A DNA stretch of 32,847 nt from an uncultured Prevotellaceae bacterium (GCA_937877625.1 CALFJG010000019.1:1-32847); one strand, 5' to 3'. Positions 1-8,564 are shown, counted from the stretch's first letter. Notes: generated by a model not told the origin, from the letters alone. Numbers and translations: made by a program.

Positions 1-55
1 TACACTTTATTCTTAATTAGCCCAGGCTTTATCAACTGGGGAAATCCGCTGAGCC
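1..55. repeat. Left copy of 55-bp terminal inverted repeat
   Basis: Bases 1-55 are the exact reverse complement of bases 32793-32847. Identity stops at base 56 (G inside; the matching inner base at the right end gives A). Read outward, the copy holds a short hairpin, CCCAG and CTGGG around a 10-base loop, then an AT-rich end. A match of exactly 55 bp at both contig tips fits a de Bruijn assembly broken at a shared 55-mer, so the real genomic repeat is probably longer and lies outside the window. No transposase is seen beside it. Confidence 0.9.
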
Positions 56-83
56 GTTTTTTGTTGTAGGTAGGGATGAGGGC

Positions 84-198
84 ATAAAAAAGCGTGGAAC
101 TCGTGTTACCCGTTCCACTCTTCGAGGCCTTCGCATTGCCCATATCGTCAGAAACGAGCAACGCAGAAGCCCACGCTGATACGATGAAGTACTCCTAT
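84..198 (-). ncRNA. Candidate structured small RNA with intrinsic terminator
   Basis: Read on the minus strand, this stretch folds well. GCGTTGCTC (164-156) pairs with GGGCAATGC (141-133), nine pairs including two G-U pairs. The stem is extended by CTTC (169-166) with GAAG (132-129) across one bulged base. The loop holds CTGACGAT (151-144), which can pair with upstream ATCG-TA-TCAG (185-176), giving a possible pseudoknot. A terminator hairpin and T-run follow at 118-86. There is no convincing reading frame: a 67-codon frame across it has no recognisable protein features. A TATATATATAGG tract just upstream (about 208-196) could be the promoter. It may belong to a conserved Bacteroidales small-RNA family such as Bacteroidales-1, but that name is a guess from memory. 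The 5' end is approximate. Confidence 0.55.
86..118 (-). terminator. Rho-independent terminator of the candidate small RNA
   Basis: On the minus strand, GTGGAAC (118-112) pairs perfectly with GTTCCAC (100-94) around an 11-base loop. GC and a run of six T (91-86) follow. This is a standard intrinsic terminator and gives a well-defined 3' end to the RNA. Confidence 0.75.
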
Positions 199-648
199 AT
201 ATATAATATGGAGGACAACTACTATCATACCACATAGGGATATCTACCGTTGCCTTGTCCTGTGACGACTTTAAGAAGTTGCGAAGTTCGAAGAGTCAAG
301 AACAAAGCGTCAAGTAAACGCCTTTTTTATATGTTTTGCTTCCCGCCCTCCCTTAGCAGGCTTCTGCGTTGGCAGGATCGGTTTGCGTGGCAAAAATATG
401 AAACAATATACAACAAGCCAACTCTGGCGTGAAAAAAAATGATAATCGCGGCCACTTATTGCGCGGTCGGCGGTTATCGTTCATTTTCAACAGACGTTTG
501 CTCGCCAAGGCAAGGCTGAAGCAATCTTCGCTTTGCTCTTTTGCTTAACGCGGGCGTTCTGCGAGTTATTCGTTTTCCCAAGGAATGGCTGTGAGAGTAA
601 AAAAGGGGTATCTGTTTTTGTTAAAAAATGTAGAAAGGAGTGTAACAC
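199..648. other. Non-coding stretch, no gene recognised
   Basis: The small open frames here (for example 250-432 and 533-757, plus strand) have unnatural composition, no family features and no promoter of their own. The stretch contains an imperfect inverted repeat, GATAATCGC near 441-449 with GCGGTTATC near 470-478 (one G-U pair), flanked by A8 on one side and a T-rich run on the other, so it could act as a terminator in either direction. Nothing else is supported. Confidence 0.5.
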
Positions 649-679
649 TTTGACAAACTCCATTTTCTATTTATATTTG
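649..679 (+). promoter_or_regulatory. Bacteroidetes-type promoter of the CotH/dockerin gene
   Basis: TTTG at 649-652 and TATATTTG at 672-679 match the Bacteroidetes -33 (TTTG) and -7 (TAnnTTTG) elements exactly, with 19 bases between them. Transcription would begin near 686, leaving a leader of about 45 bases before the ATG at 732. It is the cleanest promoter in the window. Confidence 0.85.
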
Positions 680-731
680 TGCGCTTTTTTTAGGAAAGAC
701 TTTCGTAAACGTAAAATGTATTTATATCAAT

Positions 732-3700
732 ATGAAGCACTTTCTACTTTCTTTTAGTTTATTGCTTGTGGGTATTTCAGCCTTGAATGCCGCCACGCCC
801 GTTACTACATTTGAGAGCGGTAAGAAGTACTATATCTCTTGTGCATACACCGACGGATACTTAGCACTTGGCAGCAATCACTATTCCTCCTGCGAACTTT
901 ATTACGTAGCAGGCACTGCAGGCGTATCCACTGATGGTTATTGGTACATTCAGAACAATGGTTCTGGCTATACGTTTAAGAATGCCGCCACGGGTCAGTA
1001 TTTGGCTTGGACGGAGACGCGTAGTACCACTGTGAAGTATATGACTCTTCAAGACGATGTGGACGACAACGCACTTTGGACTATCAATAACTACTCCTCC
1101 TATGCCACTATTCAAAGCGTGGCAGCACCTACTTACTATTGGAATCTGCGCACCGATGGCACCTATCTAATGGGGTGTTATGATGGTGCGATTAGTGACA
1201 ATGGCCGTATGTACATTTATGCCGAGGGCGATGGAGACAGTGGCAGCACTGATGAGTCCAGCGATGCAATATGGGATAGCGGGAATGTTTATGTTATTCA
1301 CAACGTCAACGACTTCGGCTATATTGTTTACAACCCCGAGGTGATAACCACTGCGCCCGTTGTGGCAGGTTTCTCTAACGCCTCGCGCACTTGTGCCAAT
1401 GATGCCTTTCGCGAGGATATGGACGAGGCGAATGAGAACAACCAGTGGCGTGTGATAACTAATGCCAGCGGGGAAGTGGCTTTCTATAACATAGGAAAGC
1501 AGCAGTATCTCTATGTGAACACCACTATGTCATATTATGGCAGTAGTTCGCTGAACTTCACGTTTAGTGCTACGCCCACCTATTTCACTCCCGAGGAACG
1601 CAAAGAAGGGATTTATGTTTTCAAGGTCTCTGTGCGTAGTGGCGGTAGTTTTGGGCCTGGTGGCTATTCCTACGACACAACTTATTATCTCTGTGCTGCG
1701 CCACAACAAGCAGCAGGTAGCACGGTGTTGCTCTATACCGCTATTGACGACGAAGGAAGCCAGTTTGAACTGGTGGAGGCCAATACCGATGCCATTCGCA
1801 TCACCGACCTGACGTTGGGCAGCACAGCCATTCGTATGCCTGTAGGCAAGAGCTACAAGTTACCTACCACGATACTTCCCACCGATGCCACTAATCAGCG
1901 CTTGGCTTGGACGACAAACAATAGTGCTGTCGTCAGTGTTGCTACCGATGGCACCTTGACGGCCACGGGTATCGGCACTGCTACGATAACCGCTACCACG
2001 CGCGATGGCTCACATATCAGTCAGACCTGTACAATTACGGTATATGAACCTACCGCGAGCGAACCTACGGGCGAGGTGTTCTACGTGCTTCAATCGAGTG
2101 GGGCGTTGGACGCTTTCCCCGAGCAATACATAGCCTCGCGCACGGACGATGCCGAGAGCGGCTTGGTGGTAACAACTACCGACGGCCAGACATTCACCTA
2201 TCTGCCCCTTGAGGTAGTAAGTGCCAGCAACGATGCCCCGACCGACCTGCCGACGTTAATATCGTATAAGTTCAATAACAAATACAACGACCAGTTGCCT
2301 GCTGATGTTATTGTAGAAGAAACCATACTTCCTGATGGCACCATAGGCATTCCCGAAGATATCAACCTTACCGTAGGCTCCGCCATCGGTAAGCGTCTCA
2401 CGGCTTCGTTCAATACCTCCTCCGAGGATGCTACGGTTTATGTAAATGGTGTGGAACAGGTAAGCAAGAAGACGCGTATGCGTTTTGACCACGACATTAT
2501 ATATACCGTTGCTCCGCGCGCTTACAAGATGTACACCTCTACCGCCGGCACTGCCGATATTATTGATGTGTCGGATGCCGATAACCCCGTAGTGCTTGTT
2601 AGTGCCACGGAGGACGCTACCTACGAGTGGGTGCCTTATGGCCGGAAATATACCGTACACGTTGACTGGGCCACCGACAACCCCAACTATCAGTACAATG
2701 TGCCGGTGGTGTATATCACCTTGGATGGTGGAGCTACGATAAGCAACATAACCAAGGCCAGCTACGTCACCGCTACTATCCGCATTGACGGAGCCGGTGT
2801 CTATCCCGACTTCCCCGAAACGGCGGTAAACATCAAAGGACGCGGTAACAGCAGTTGGAGCACAAACCTTACTGGTAGCAAAAATCCCTATCGCTTGAAG
2901 TTTGATACCAAACAAAAAGTTTTCAACCTCAAGAAAGGTAAGAGTTGGGTTCTCTTAGCCAACAAGCAGACCGGCTCTATGACCACGAATGCCCTCGCAA
3001 TGAAGATGGCCGATATGGTACAGAGCGTAGGGTGCAACCACATCGTACCCGTCGAGCTCTATATCAACGGAGAGTATCGCGGTAGCTACAATTTCACTGA
3101 GAAGGTAGGCTTCTCCAACAACAGCATTGATTTGGCCGATGAGAGCGAGGCTTTTATGCTTGAGCTCGACACCTATACCGATGAGACCTATTACACCGAC
3201 AATGCCTATCGTATTTATACCAAGATACACGAGCCCGACTTGGAGGACATCGTCGATGAAACCACCCGCACCAATATGCTCAACGCTATACTACAACACT
3301 GGCGTGAGTTTACCTATGCCGTGTATAACAACGACGACTTTGAGAGTTGGATAGACATTGATGCGTTCGTGCGGGCTATGTTTGTCACCGATTTGAGTCG
3401 CAACCAAGAACTTAAGCACCCGAAGAGTTGGTTCCTCTACAACGAGCACGCCTTGGCCTCCGACGGTCTTGACGGCTTCACGCTCAACTACGAGTCGCCC
3501 TATGTGTTTGGCCCCGTGTGGGACTTTGACTGGGCATACGGCTACGATGGTTCTTACACCTATTTTATCAATAAAGCCGAAGAAGACATCTTCAACTCCA
3601 GCGGTAGCGGCACACCTTTCTTCCGCCAGCTACTTAGAGGCAGCGAGGAGGTGCAAAAGGCTTATTATTCCTTGTGGCATCAGTTTATGACCGAGGGCGG

Positions 3701-4664
3701 GCTGGAAGAGCTCGTAGAGTATTGCGACGACTACTACAACTATGTCAATCCCTCCTTTGTTCATAACGCTTCAAAATGGACTGACGGCACGAACTATGCT
3801 ACACAAACGGCAAACTCCAAGACATGGCTCACCACCCGTGCCAACTATATATTCAACAACCTCACCGCCTACGACCTCTCGGATGAAGAGCAGGCCGAAG
3901 CCCCCGGAAACGGCGATGCCAACGGCGATGGCTATATCACTACTGCCGACGTGGTGTGCATCATCAATCACGTGTTGGGCATAGTGAACGACAACTTTGA
4001 GATACGTCAGGCCGACACCGATGGCAACAGCCTCGTCACGATGAAAGATGCCGCCGCCGTAATACGTATGGTGATGGAGCAACGTAGTAGTTCTACTCGT
4101 CAGTTGCGTTTGCCCTCTGCCGAGGCCGCCCTGCGTCCCGCCACGTTTGTGGCCTCCGTGGGCGAAGAAGCGCAGATGCCGCTCTCGCTTGCCATTGCCG
4201 AGGGTAGTTATAGCGCGTTGCAGTTCGACGTTGTTGTACCCGAGGGAATGCAACTACTTGGCGTTAGCCTCCCCGAGGAGTTAAACGGCTATTCCTCGGC
4301 TACGTCTCGCCTCGACGACCGCCACTATCGCGTGAGCTTCTATGCCGCAGCCAACAACACGATGCCCGTTGGTATCCTCTCGCTACAACTCAACCTCATA
4401 GCCGATGAGATGATAGCCGAAGACACACGTATCGTCAGCATAACCAACGCTATGCTTGTTGACGACGAGGCAGAGGACAATCGCCTTAACAGCGTTTCCG
4501 TTCGCTTCCATATGCCCGATGAAGCCACGTCGATACAGCTCCTTCAAGGCCGTGCAGCACAAGCCGTCGCCTCCTCCGAGGTGTACGACCTCCAAGGCCG
4601 TCGCGTCACCACGTTGCAACAAGGCGGCATCTATATCGTGAATGGTAAGAAAGTAGTGTTTTAA
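732..4664 (+). CDS. Secreted CotH-kinase protein with BIg2, dockerin, cohesin-like and sorting domains
   Basis: A 1310-aa exported protein. Residues 1-20 form a signal peptide. Residues about 22-165 and 180-345 look like beta-trefoil (ricin-like) modules rich in Tyr, Trp and Gly. Residues about 352-437 are a bacterial Ig-like group 2 domain. Residues about 645-1050 are a CotH kinase-like domain, with the NIKGRGNSSW motif at 700-709 and the WDFDW motif at 930-934 where the family binds metal. Residues 1061-1115 are a dockerin with two calcium loops, D1062-A-N-G-D-G and D1095-T-D-G-N-S. Residues about 1134-1265 resemble a cohesin beta-sandwich. Residues 1285-1310 form a tail (VYDLQGRRV, then GIYIVNGKKVVF) like type-IX sorting signals. 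CotH enzymes phosphorylate proteins, so a role in modifying secreted or surface proteins is inferred. The next gene encodes a free cohesin-like protein. The cohesin call rests on sequence pattern only. Confidence 0.85.
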   Translation: MKHFLLSFSLLLVGISALNAATPVTTFESGKKYYISCAYTDGYLALGSNHYSSCELYYVAGTAGVSTDGYWYIQNNGSGYTFKNAATGQYLAWTETRSTTVKYMTLQDDVDDNALWTINNYSSYATIQSVAAPTYYWNLRTDGTYLMGCYDGAISDNGRMYIYAEGDGDSGSTDESSDAIWDSGNVYVIHNVNDFGYIVYNPEVITTAPVVAGFSNASRTCANDAFREDMDEANENNQWRVITNASGEVAFYNIGKQQYLYVNTTMSYYGSSSLNFTFSATPTYFTPEERKEGIYVFKVSVRSGGSFGPGGYSYDTTYYLCAAPQQAAGSTVLLYTAIDDEGSQFELVEANTDAIRITDLTLGSTAIRMPVGKSYKLPTTILPTDATNQRLAWTTNNSAVVSVATDGTLTATGIGTATITATTRDGSHISQTCTITVYEPTASEPTGEVFYVLQSSGALDAFPEQYIASRTDDAESGLVVTTTDGQTFTYLPLEVVSASNDAPTDLPTLISYKFNNKYNDQLPADVIVEETILPDGTIGIPEDINLTVGSAIGKRLTASFNTSSEDATVYVNGVEQVSKKTRMRFDHDIIYTVAPRAYKMYTSTAGTADIIDVSDADNPVVLVSATEDATYEWVPYGRKYTVHVDWATDNPNYQYNVPVVYITLDGGATISNITKASYVTATIRIDGAGVYPDFPETAVNIKGRGNSSWSTNLTGSKNPYRLKFDTKQKVFNLKKGKSWVLLANKQTGSMTTNALAMKMADMVQSVGCNHIVPVELYINGEYRGSYNFTEKVGFSNNSIDLADESEAFMLELDTYTDETYYTDNAYRIYTKIHEPDLEDIVDETTRTNMLNAILQHWREFTYAVYNNDDFESWIDIDAFVRAMFVTDLSRNQELKHPKSWFLYNEHALASDGLDGFTLNYESPYVFGPVWDFDWAYGYDGSYTYFINKAEEDIFNSSGSGTPFFRQLLRGSEEVQKAYYSLWHQFMTEGGLEELVEYCDDYYNYVNPSFVHNASKWTDGTNYATQTANSKTWLTTRANYIFNNLTAYDLSDEEQAEAPGNGDANGDGYITTADVVCIINHVLGIVNDNFEIRQADTDGNSLVTMKDAAAVIRMVMEQRSSSTRQLRLPSAEAALRPATFVASVGEEAQMPLSLAIAEGSYSALQFDVVVPEGMQLLGVSLPEELNGYSSATSRLDDRHYRVSFYAAANNTMPVGILSLQLNLIADEMIAEDTRIVSITNAMLVDDEAEDNRLNSVSVRFHMPDEATSIQLLQGRAAQAVASSEVYDLQGRRVTTLQQGGIYIVNGKKVVF

Positions 4665-4874
4665 GCGATAGACATAGAAAGCCTAAGGCTGTGTTCTATG
4701 AATTTATCACAGAAGTTTTAGAAGTAAAGTGAACGTTTCAGTATCGTATGTGTTGCATACACGGTGCAGCCTCGGGCGAATAATTTGCAGCCCGCTCAGG
4801 GCGTTCACCACTCCCGAAACTTCAATTACTGATTTATAGCCCACACACACAAACAAAAAACAAACGTTTTAGCA

Positions 4875-5471
4875 ATGAAAAGAATAATTCTCTCCCTTGT
4901 GGTTGCCGTCAGTGCTTTTGCCACACAGGCCCAAAATACGTTGTCGGCAGAGGCTGTCGCCGTCACTCCCGGCCAGGAGTGGACAATCACCGTGTCGCTC
5001 GCTAATGCCTCAGAATTTGTGACGTTCCAAGCCGACCTCGCTGTACCCGATGGTGTAGGGCTCAAAGAGAGCTCGCTCGTACCCACCAGTCGTTTAAGCG
5101 ACCACACCGTCACCGCCTCAACGCGCAGCGATGGAACGATCCGCGTGGTAGCCTATAACGCCAACAATACCTCCATCCTCGGCTCCGACGGAGCACTCTT
5201 TACACTCACGCTCACGGCCAGTACGGCACTCACCGACACGGAGGCACAGGTGGTATTTCGCAACCTGCGTTTCACCGATGCCTCACTCCAAGAGAGCCTC
5301 CTCACAGCATTCATCGCACCTCTTGCAGTAGTAACTCCCACAGCGATAGCAAATGTTACGTTACAACCCGCGCCGTCCGCTACGGTCTATTACGACCTAC
5401 AAGGCCGTCGCGTAAACAAGCCGCAGCGTGGATGCTTGTATATTGTAGGTGGACGTAAGGTTGTATTCTAA
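4875..5471 (+). CDS. Small secreted cohesin-like protein with C-terminal sorting tail
   Basis: A 198-aa exported protein. Residues 1-19 are a signal peptide ending in TQAQ. Residues about 22-150 have the pattern of a cohesin-type beta-sandwich: VTPGQEWTITVSLANAS, then FQADLAVPDGV, then TLTLTAS strands. The end, YYDLQGRRV then LYIVGGRKVVF, is nearly the same as the tail of the 1310-aa protein upstream, so both probably use one export and anchoring route. The 210-base gap before it shows no clear promoter, so it may be transcribed from the upstream gene. The thioredoxin gene follows after 25 bases. A natural guess is that it binds the dockerin of the neighbour, but binding has not been shown for such Bacteroidales domains and other beta-sandwich adhesin folds are possible. 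Confidence 0.7.
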   Translation: MKRIILSLVVAVSAFATQAQNTLSAEAVAVTPGQEWTITVSLANASEFVTFQADLAVPDGVGLKESSLVPTSRLSDHTVTASTRSDGTIRVVAYNANNTSILGSDGALFTLTLTASTALTDTEAQVVFRNLRFTDASLQESLLTAFIAPLAVVTPTAIANVTLQPAPSATVYYDLQGRRVNKPQRGCLYIVGGRKVVF

Positions 5472-5496
5472 GCCCCCAAAGAAAGCAAACTCACAG

Positions 5497-6987
5497 ATGA
5501 AAAAGACAATACTTTGCGCCCTTGCTGCGTTGATGCTCTCCTTTTCTGCCGGTGTTTGTCCCGTGAAAGCCCAGCAAGGACCGAGCACTTACGCCGATGG
5601 CGACTCGTTGGCACAGCTCGTCAAGATGAACTACGTTTATACTCTTGAGGACGCGCTACGCCTTTCACGCGAAACAAAAAAACCTATCTTCTTTAATGCT
5701 TTTGCCGACTTCGCCCGCCCGTGCCACGGAATGAACAAGATGGTTTTCAGCAACGAGGCCTTTTGTAAGTGGATGGACAAGAATTTCGTCTGCCTCTTCA
5801 TTGATGTCGTTGCCAACCGCTACGTCGCCGAGCGCTACGGTATCAGCACGTGGGCACACTATTTGGTGCTTGATGAGAGGGGAGAGGTGGTGCATCGCAT
5901 CGTAGGAGGCTCAGAACTCCCCGCCTTTCAGGAGAAGGTGGCAGCTGCCCTTAGCCCCAAGACCTCCCTCCGAGGCACTACCGAGGCCTACAACAATGGC
6001 GACCGCTCAAAGCGCCTGTTGCAAGCCTACGTCACAGCACTCAACGATGCCGGGCAAGACAGCCTCTTCCAGATTGTCCTGCCGCAGTATTTCGCAATGC
6101 TCACACCCGCCGACTATCCGAAGAAAGAAAACTGGTTTATCGTAAAACGCTTCGCCGGCAAGGGGTCGCAGTCCGATATGTTTAAGTTTGTCGTTGCCAA
6201 CCGCGCTAAGTTCGACAAGAGCGTGGGAGCCGACGCGGTCAACACACTCCTCTCGCAGGTCTATGCCTCCGAGATTTTCAGCGAGATGACAGCCGGGCGT
6301 ATCACCAGCCCCGGCGACCTCACCGACACCTATATCGCTATGCAGAGTGCCGCCTTGCCCGACACGCTGGTGTGCTATACCATCTACGATATAGCCAAGG
6401 CCAACGCAGCACACGACTATCAGAAACTCCTTGCCACGTTTCCTCTGTTGCAGGACATCCAGCTGCGTACCATGGTGGAGATCTCTATGAAGTTCTCCGA
6501 CCTTAACGAAACCGACCGCGCAGCAGTGGTGGCCTACTATAGAGAGCGCGAGGCACGTTATAAAGAAGTGCGAAGCAGCTACGGACGAGCCTACCAAGAG
6601 ATTGCCGATGCGTTGGAGCATCCACAGGCCGGGCAGGAAGGCATAATGTTTACCACAGGCGGCTACGAGGCAGCCTTAGCACGAGCCAAGGCTGAGAGCA
6701 AACTGCTCTTCGTGGACTGCTACACCACCTGGTGCGGGCCGTGCAAGATGCTCACCCGACAAACATTCCCCGACAAGGCGGTGGGCGACTTCTTCAACAC
6801 CCACTTCGTGAGCATACAGATAGATATGGAAAACGGAGAAGGTGTGGAACTGGCCAAACGATGGGGCGTTGATGCCTATCCCACAATGATTGTCCTCGAT
6901 GCCGACGGCAATGAGCGCGGACGCATCGTAGGATTCCAGTCGCCAGCACAACTCCTTGAGCAGGTACACAACATTGTTGAGCAATAG
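5497..6987 (+). CDS. Exported tandem thioredoxin-fold protein
   Basis: A 496-aa protein starting at the ATG that opens a signal peptide (residues 1-25, ending KAQQ). It has two thioredoxin-like modules joined by a mostly helical linker (about 160-380). The C-terminal module has a full active site, W412-C413-G-P-C416-K, and the usual cis-proline region (DAYPTMIVLD). The N-terminal module has FARPC at 72-76: Ala73 replaces the first cysteine and only Cys76 remains, so that half cannot form the usual disulfide alone and may bind substrate or form mixed disulfides. It is likely periplasmic and concerned with thiol-disulfide exchange in exported proteins. It starts 25 bases after the cohesin-like gene, so the two are probably co-transcribed. 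Confidence 0.8.
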   Translation: MKKTILCALAALMLSFSAGVCPVKAQQGPSTYADGDSLAQLVKMNYVYTLEDALRLSRETKKPIFFNAFADFARPCHGMNKMVFSNEAFCKWMDKNFVCLFIDVVANRYVAERYGISTWAHYLVLDERGEVVHRIVGGSELPAFQEKVAAALSPKTSLRGTTEAYNNGDRSKRLLQAYVTALNDAGQDSLFQIVLPQYFAMLTPADYPKKENWFIVKRFAGKGSQSDMFKFVVANRAKFDKSVGADAVNTLLSQVYASEIFSEMTAGRITSPGDLTDTYIAMQSAALPDTLVCYTIYDIAKANAAHDYQKLLATFPLLQDIQLRTMVEISMKFSDLNETDRAAVVAYYREREARYKEVRSSYGRAYQEIADALEHPQAGQEGIMFTTGGYEAALARAKAESKLLFVDCYTTWCGPCKMLTRQTFPDKAVGDFFNTHFVSIQIDMENGEGVELAKRWGVDAYPTMIVLDADGNERGRIVGFQSPAQLLEQVHNIVEQ

Positions 6988-7033
6988 ATACCTAACTGTC
7001 GTTATCCATACGCGATAGTCTGTTCACATAATT

Positions 7034-7240
7034 TCAAGCCCCTTGAAATTTTTTTCCGGACGGCTTGAAATTTTTTTTCAGACGGCTTGAAATTTTTTTC
7101 AAGTGCTTAGAAATTTTTTTCAAGTGCTTAGAAATTTTTTCCGGACGGCTTGAAATTTTTTTTCAGACGGCTTGAAATTTTTTTTCAGACGGCTTGAAAT
7201 TTTTTTTCAGACGGCTTGAAAAAAATCTCAGACTTGAAAG
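7034..7240. repeat. 22-bp tandem repeat array with T-tracts, before the aspartyl protease gene
   Basis: About nine imperfect units of 20-22 bp run head to tail. Each has the core CTTGAAA or CTTAGAAA, then a run of T, then a linker. Three linkers occur: CAGACGG, CCGGACGG and CAAGTG. The last three full units are identical and spaced exactly 22 bp apart. The array opens with a perfect hairpin, AATTTCAAG-CCC-CTTGAAATT. Many unit junctions can form a small hairpin (TTTCA with TGAAA) followed by T7-8, resembling weak terminators in series. The array ends about 20 bases before the ATG at 7260, so unit number could alter expression of that gene. Four units carry TTCAGACGGC. It is not a CRISPR: there are no unique spacers. 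Confidence 0.9.
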
Positions 7241-7259
7241 GTTAATCATTCCTCGTACT

Positions 7260-8411
7260 ATGAACGTTATGAAATCCACTCTGCGGGCGGCGATGCTCTT
7301 ACTGTTCGTTGCCAGTCTTGTTTCTCCCGCCCGTGCTTTCTATATGGCAGCACCTTATCGCTTTGAGGGAGGCAAGATGATTGTACAAGCCAGCATAGGC
7401 GGGCAAACGGGTAAGTTCCTCCTCGACACCGGAGCGCCTTGCACGCTTACCTCCTCGTTCGCACAGCGTGCTGGTGTGGGCCTCGGCGAGGCGATGCGTT
7501 TTAGCGACTCCAACGGACAAATGGTGAGCGTACAAATGACAACGCTCAGCCGTTTAGTCGTCGGCGGAGTGTCGTTTATGCAGTTGCAAGCCGTAGTGCT
7601 TGAGCCCGGCAACATCGTAGAGCAAATGGGGGTTGATGGCATTGTGGGCTACAACCTTATGCGACAAGGCATTGTGAAGTTTGATAGCCGCCGCAGCCTC
7701 TTTATCCTTACCGATGAGCGCGACAGCCTCGGGCTGGACTACAACTATTGCACAGAAATGCTTGCCGACAGTTATGTGCCGCTCTTGCCCGTCAGGGTAG
7801 GTGCGCAGGTGGACACCGTGATGTTCGATACTGGTGCCGAGAGCCTTTATGAGATGAGTGTCTCTTCTTTTCGGCGTATGGTTGCCGACACCGCTTCGCT
7901 TCACATAGTGGCTCACGGCGTAGGCATACTCTCTGCCGGCGCGGCGGGAGTAGAACAAGCGTCGGAGAAGTGGCGCGTGCTGATACCCACCTTTTCCGTC
8001 GGTGCTGCACGCTTCGCGCGTGCCACGACGATAACTACCGATGCCCCCGATTCGCGCATCGGCTCGCCGTTGTTGCGCTTTGGCGATGTGGTGTTGGACT
8101 ACGCTGATGGCTTCTTCTACTTCCAGCCCCACGAGCCCGCCGTGGTGTCCGATGTCTATGAGCCCGAGTGGAACATCGTTGTCACCGTAATGAATGGCCA
8201 ACTGGTGGCGGGGATCGTTTGGGACGACGGCGGGAGTGGCATACGAAGCGGCGACACTATTGTGGCAGTGCGCGGAGAGCGTGTGGGCAACGTGGATATG
8301 CGTGCCGCACTCACACAAAGCCTCTTCAATTTCAGTCCCGACGGCACACCGATTACCTATCGTAGCCAAACGACAGGCGAAGAGCGCGATGCTATGCTAC
8401 GTATGCAGTAG
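7260..8411 (+). CDS. Exported retropepsin-like aspartyl protease with PDZ-like C-terminus
   Basis: A 383-aa protein. The start at 7260 is chosen because it places a signal peptide (about residues 1-27, ending SPARA) at the N-terminus; an in-frame ATG at 7194 lies inside the tandem repeat and would add a nonsense leader. Two aspartyl-protease halves are visible, with LLDTGAPC at D56-T-G and MFDTGAES at D190-T-G, each followed by a hydrophobic-GxDGI or GSPLL-type segment. This is the two-lobed clan AA arrangement found in bacterial periplasmic proteases. Residues about 300-383 contain GSGIRSGDTIVAVRGERV, a PDZ-like loop and strand that would bind peptide C-termini. A hairpin terminator follows. 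Substrates are unknown. Confidence 0.82.
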   Translation: MNVMKSTLRAAMLLLFVASLVSPARAFYMAAPYRFEGGKMIVQASIGGQTGKFLLDTGAPCTLTSSFAQRAGVGLGEAMRFSDSNGQMVSVQMTTLSRLVVGGVSFMQLQAVVLEPGNIVEQMGVDGIVGYNLMRQGIVKFDSRRSLFILTDERDSLGLDYNYCTEMLADSYVPLLPVRVGAQVDTVMFDTGAESLYEMSVSSFRRMVADTASLHIVAHGVGILSAGAAGVEQASEKWRVLIPTFSVGAARFARATTITTDAPDSRIGSPLLRFGDVVLDYADGFFYFQPHEPAVVSDVYEPEWNIVVTVMNGQLVAGIVWDDGGSGIRSGDTIVAVRGERVGNVDMRAALTQSLFNFSPDGTPITYRSQTTGEERDAMLRMQ

Positions 8412-8440
8412 GCACACACCAAAGAACAGCATCATAAGAC

Positions 8441-8498
8441 AAAAAGCGGCCTTTCACGCCCCTTTTGCTATCAAAAGGAAACAAAACGCCGCTTTTTT
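8441..8498. terminator. Bidirectional-looking hairpin terminator before the arginine operon
   Basis: AAAAAGCGGC (8441-8450) is the reverse complement of GCCGCTTTTT (8488-8497). Inside lies a second stem, CCTTTT with AAAAGG. The A5 on the left and T6 on the right make it usable in both directions. It separates the protease gene from the arginine operon. Confidence 0.7.
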
Positions 8499-8564
8499 GC
8501 GCACACCTGATACATTAACGTGCGTTGCAAGCTGAGAGGAGTTAAGTAATACGCTCTGTTTTGT

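Noticed and set aside
32..235. 67-codon minus-strand frame running into the left terminal repeat
   Set aside because: It covers the structured RNA and its terminator; stem pairing explains the sequence better than a protein.
2256..2915. 219-codon minus-strand frame inside the CotH/dockerin gene
   Set aside because: Fully antisense to a well-supported gene, without family features or its own promoter.
7034..7240. Possible CRISPR array
   Set aside because: The repeats are contiguous with no unique spacers, the unit is low-complexity, and no cas gene is present.
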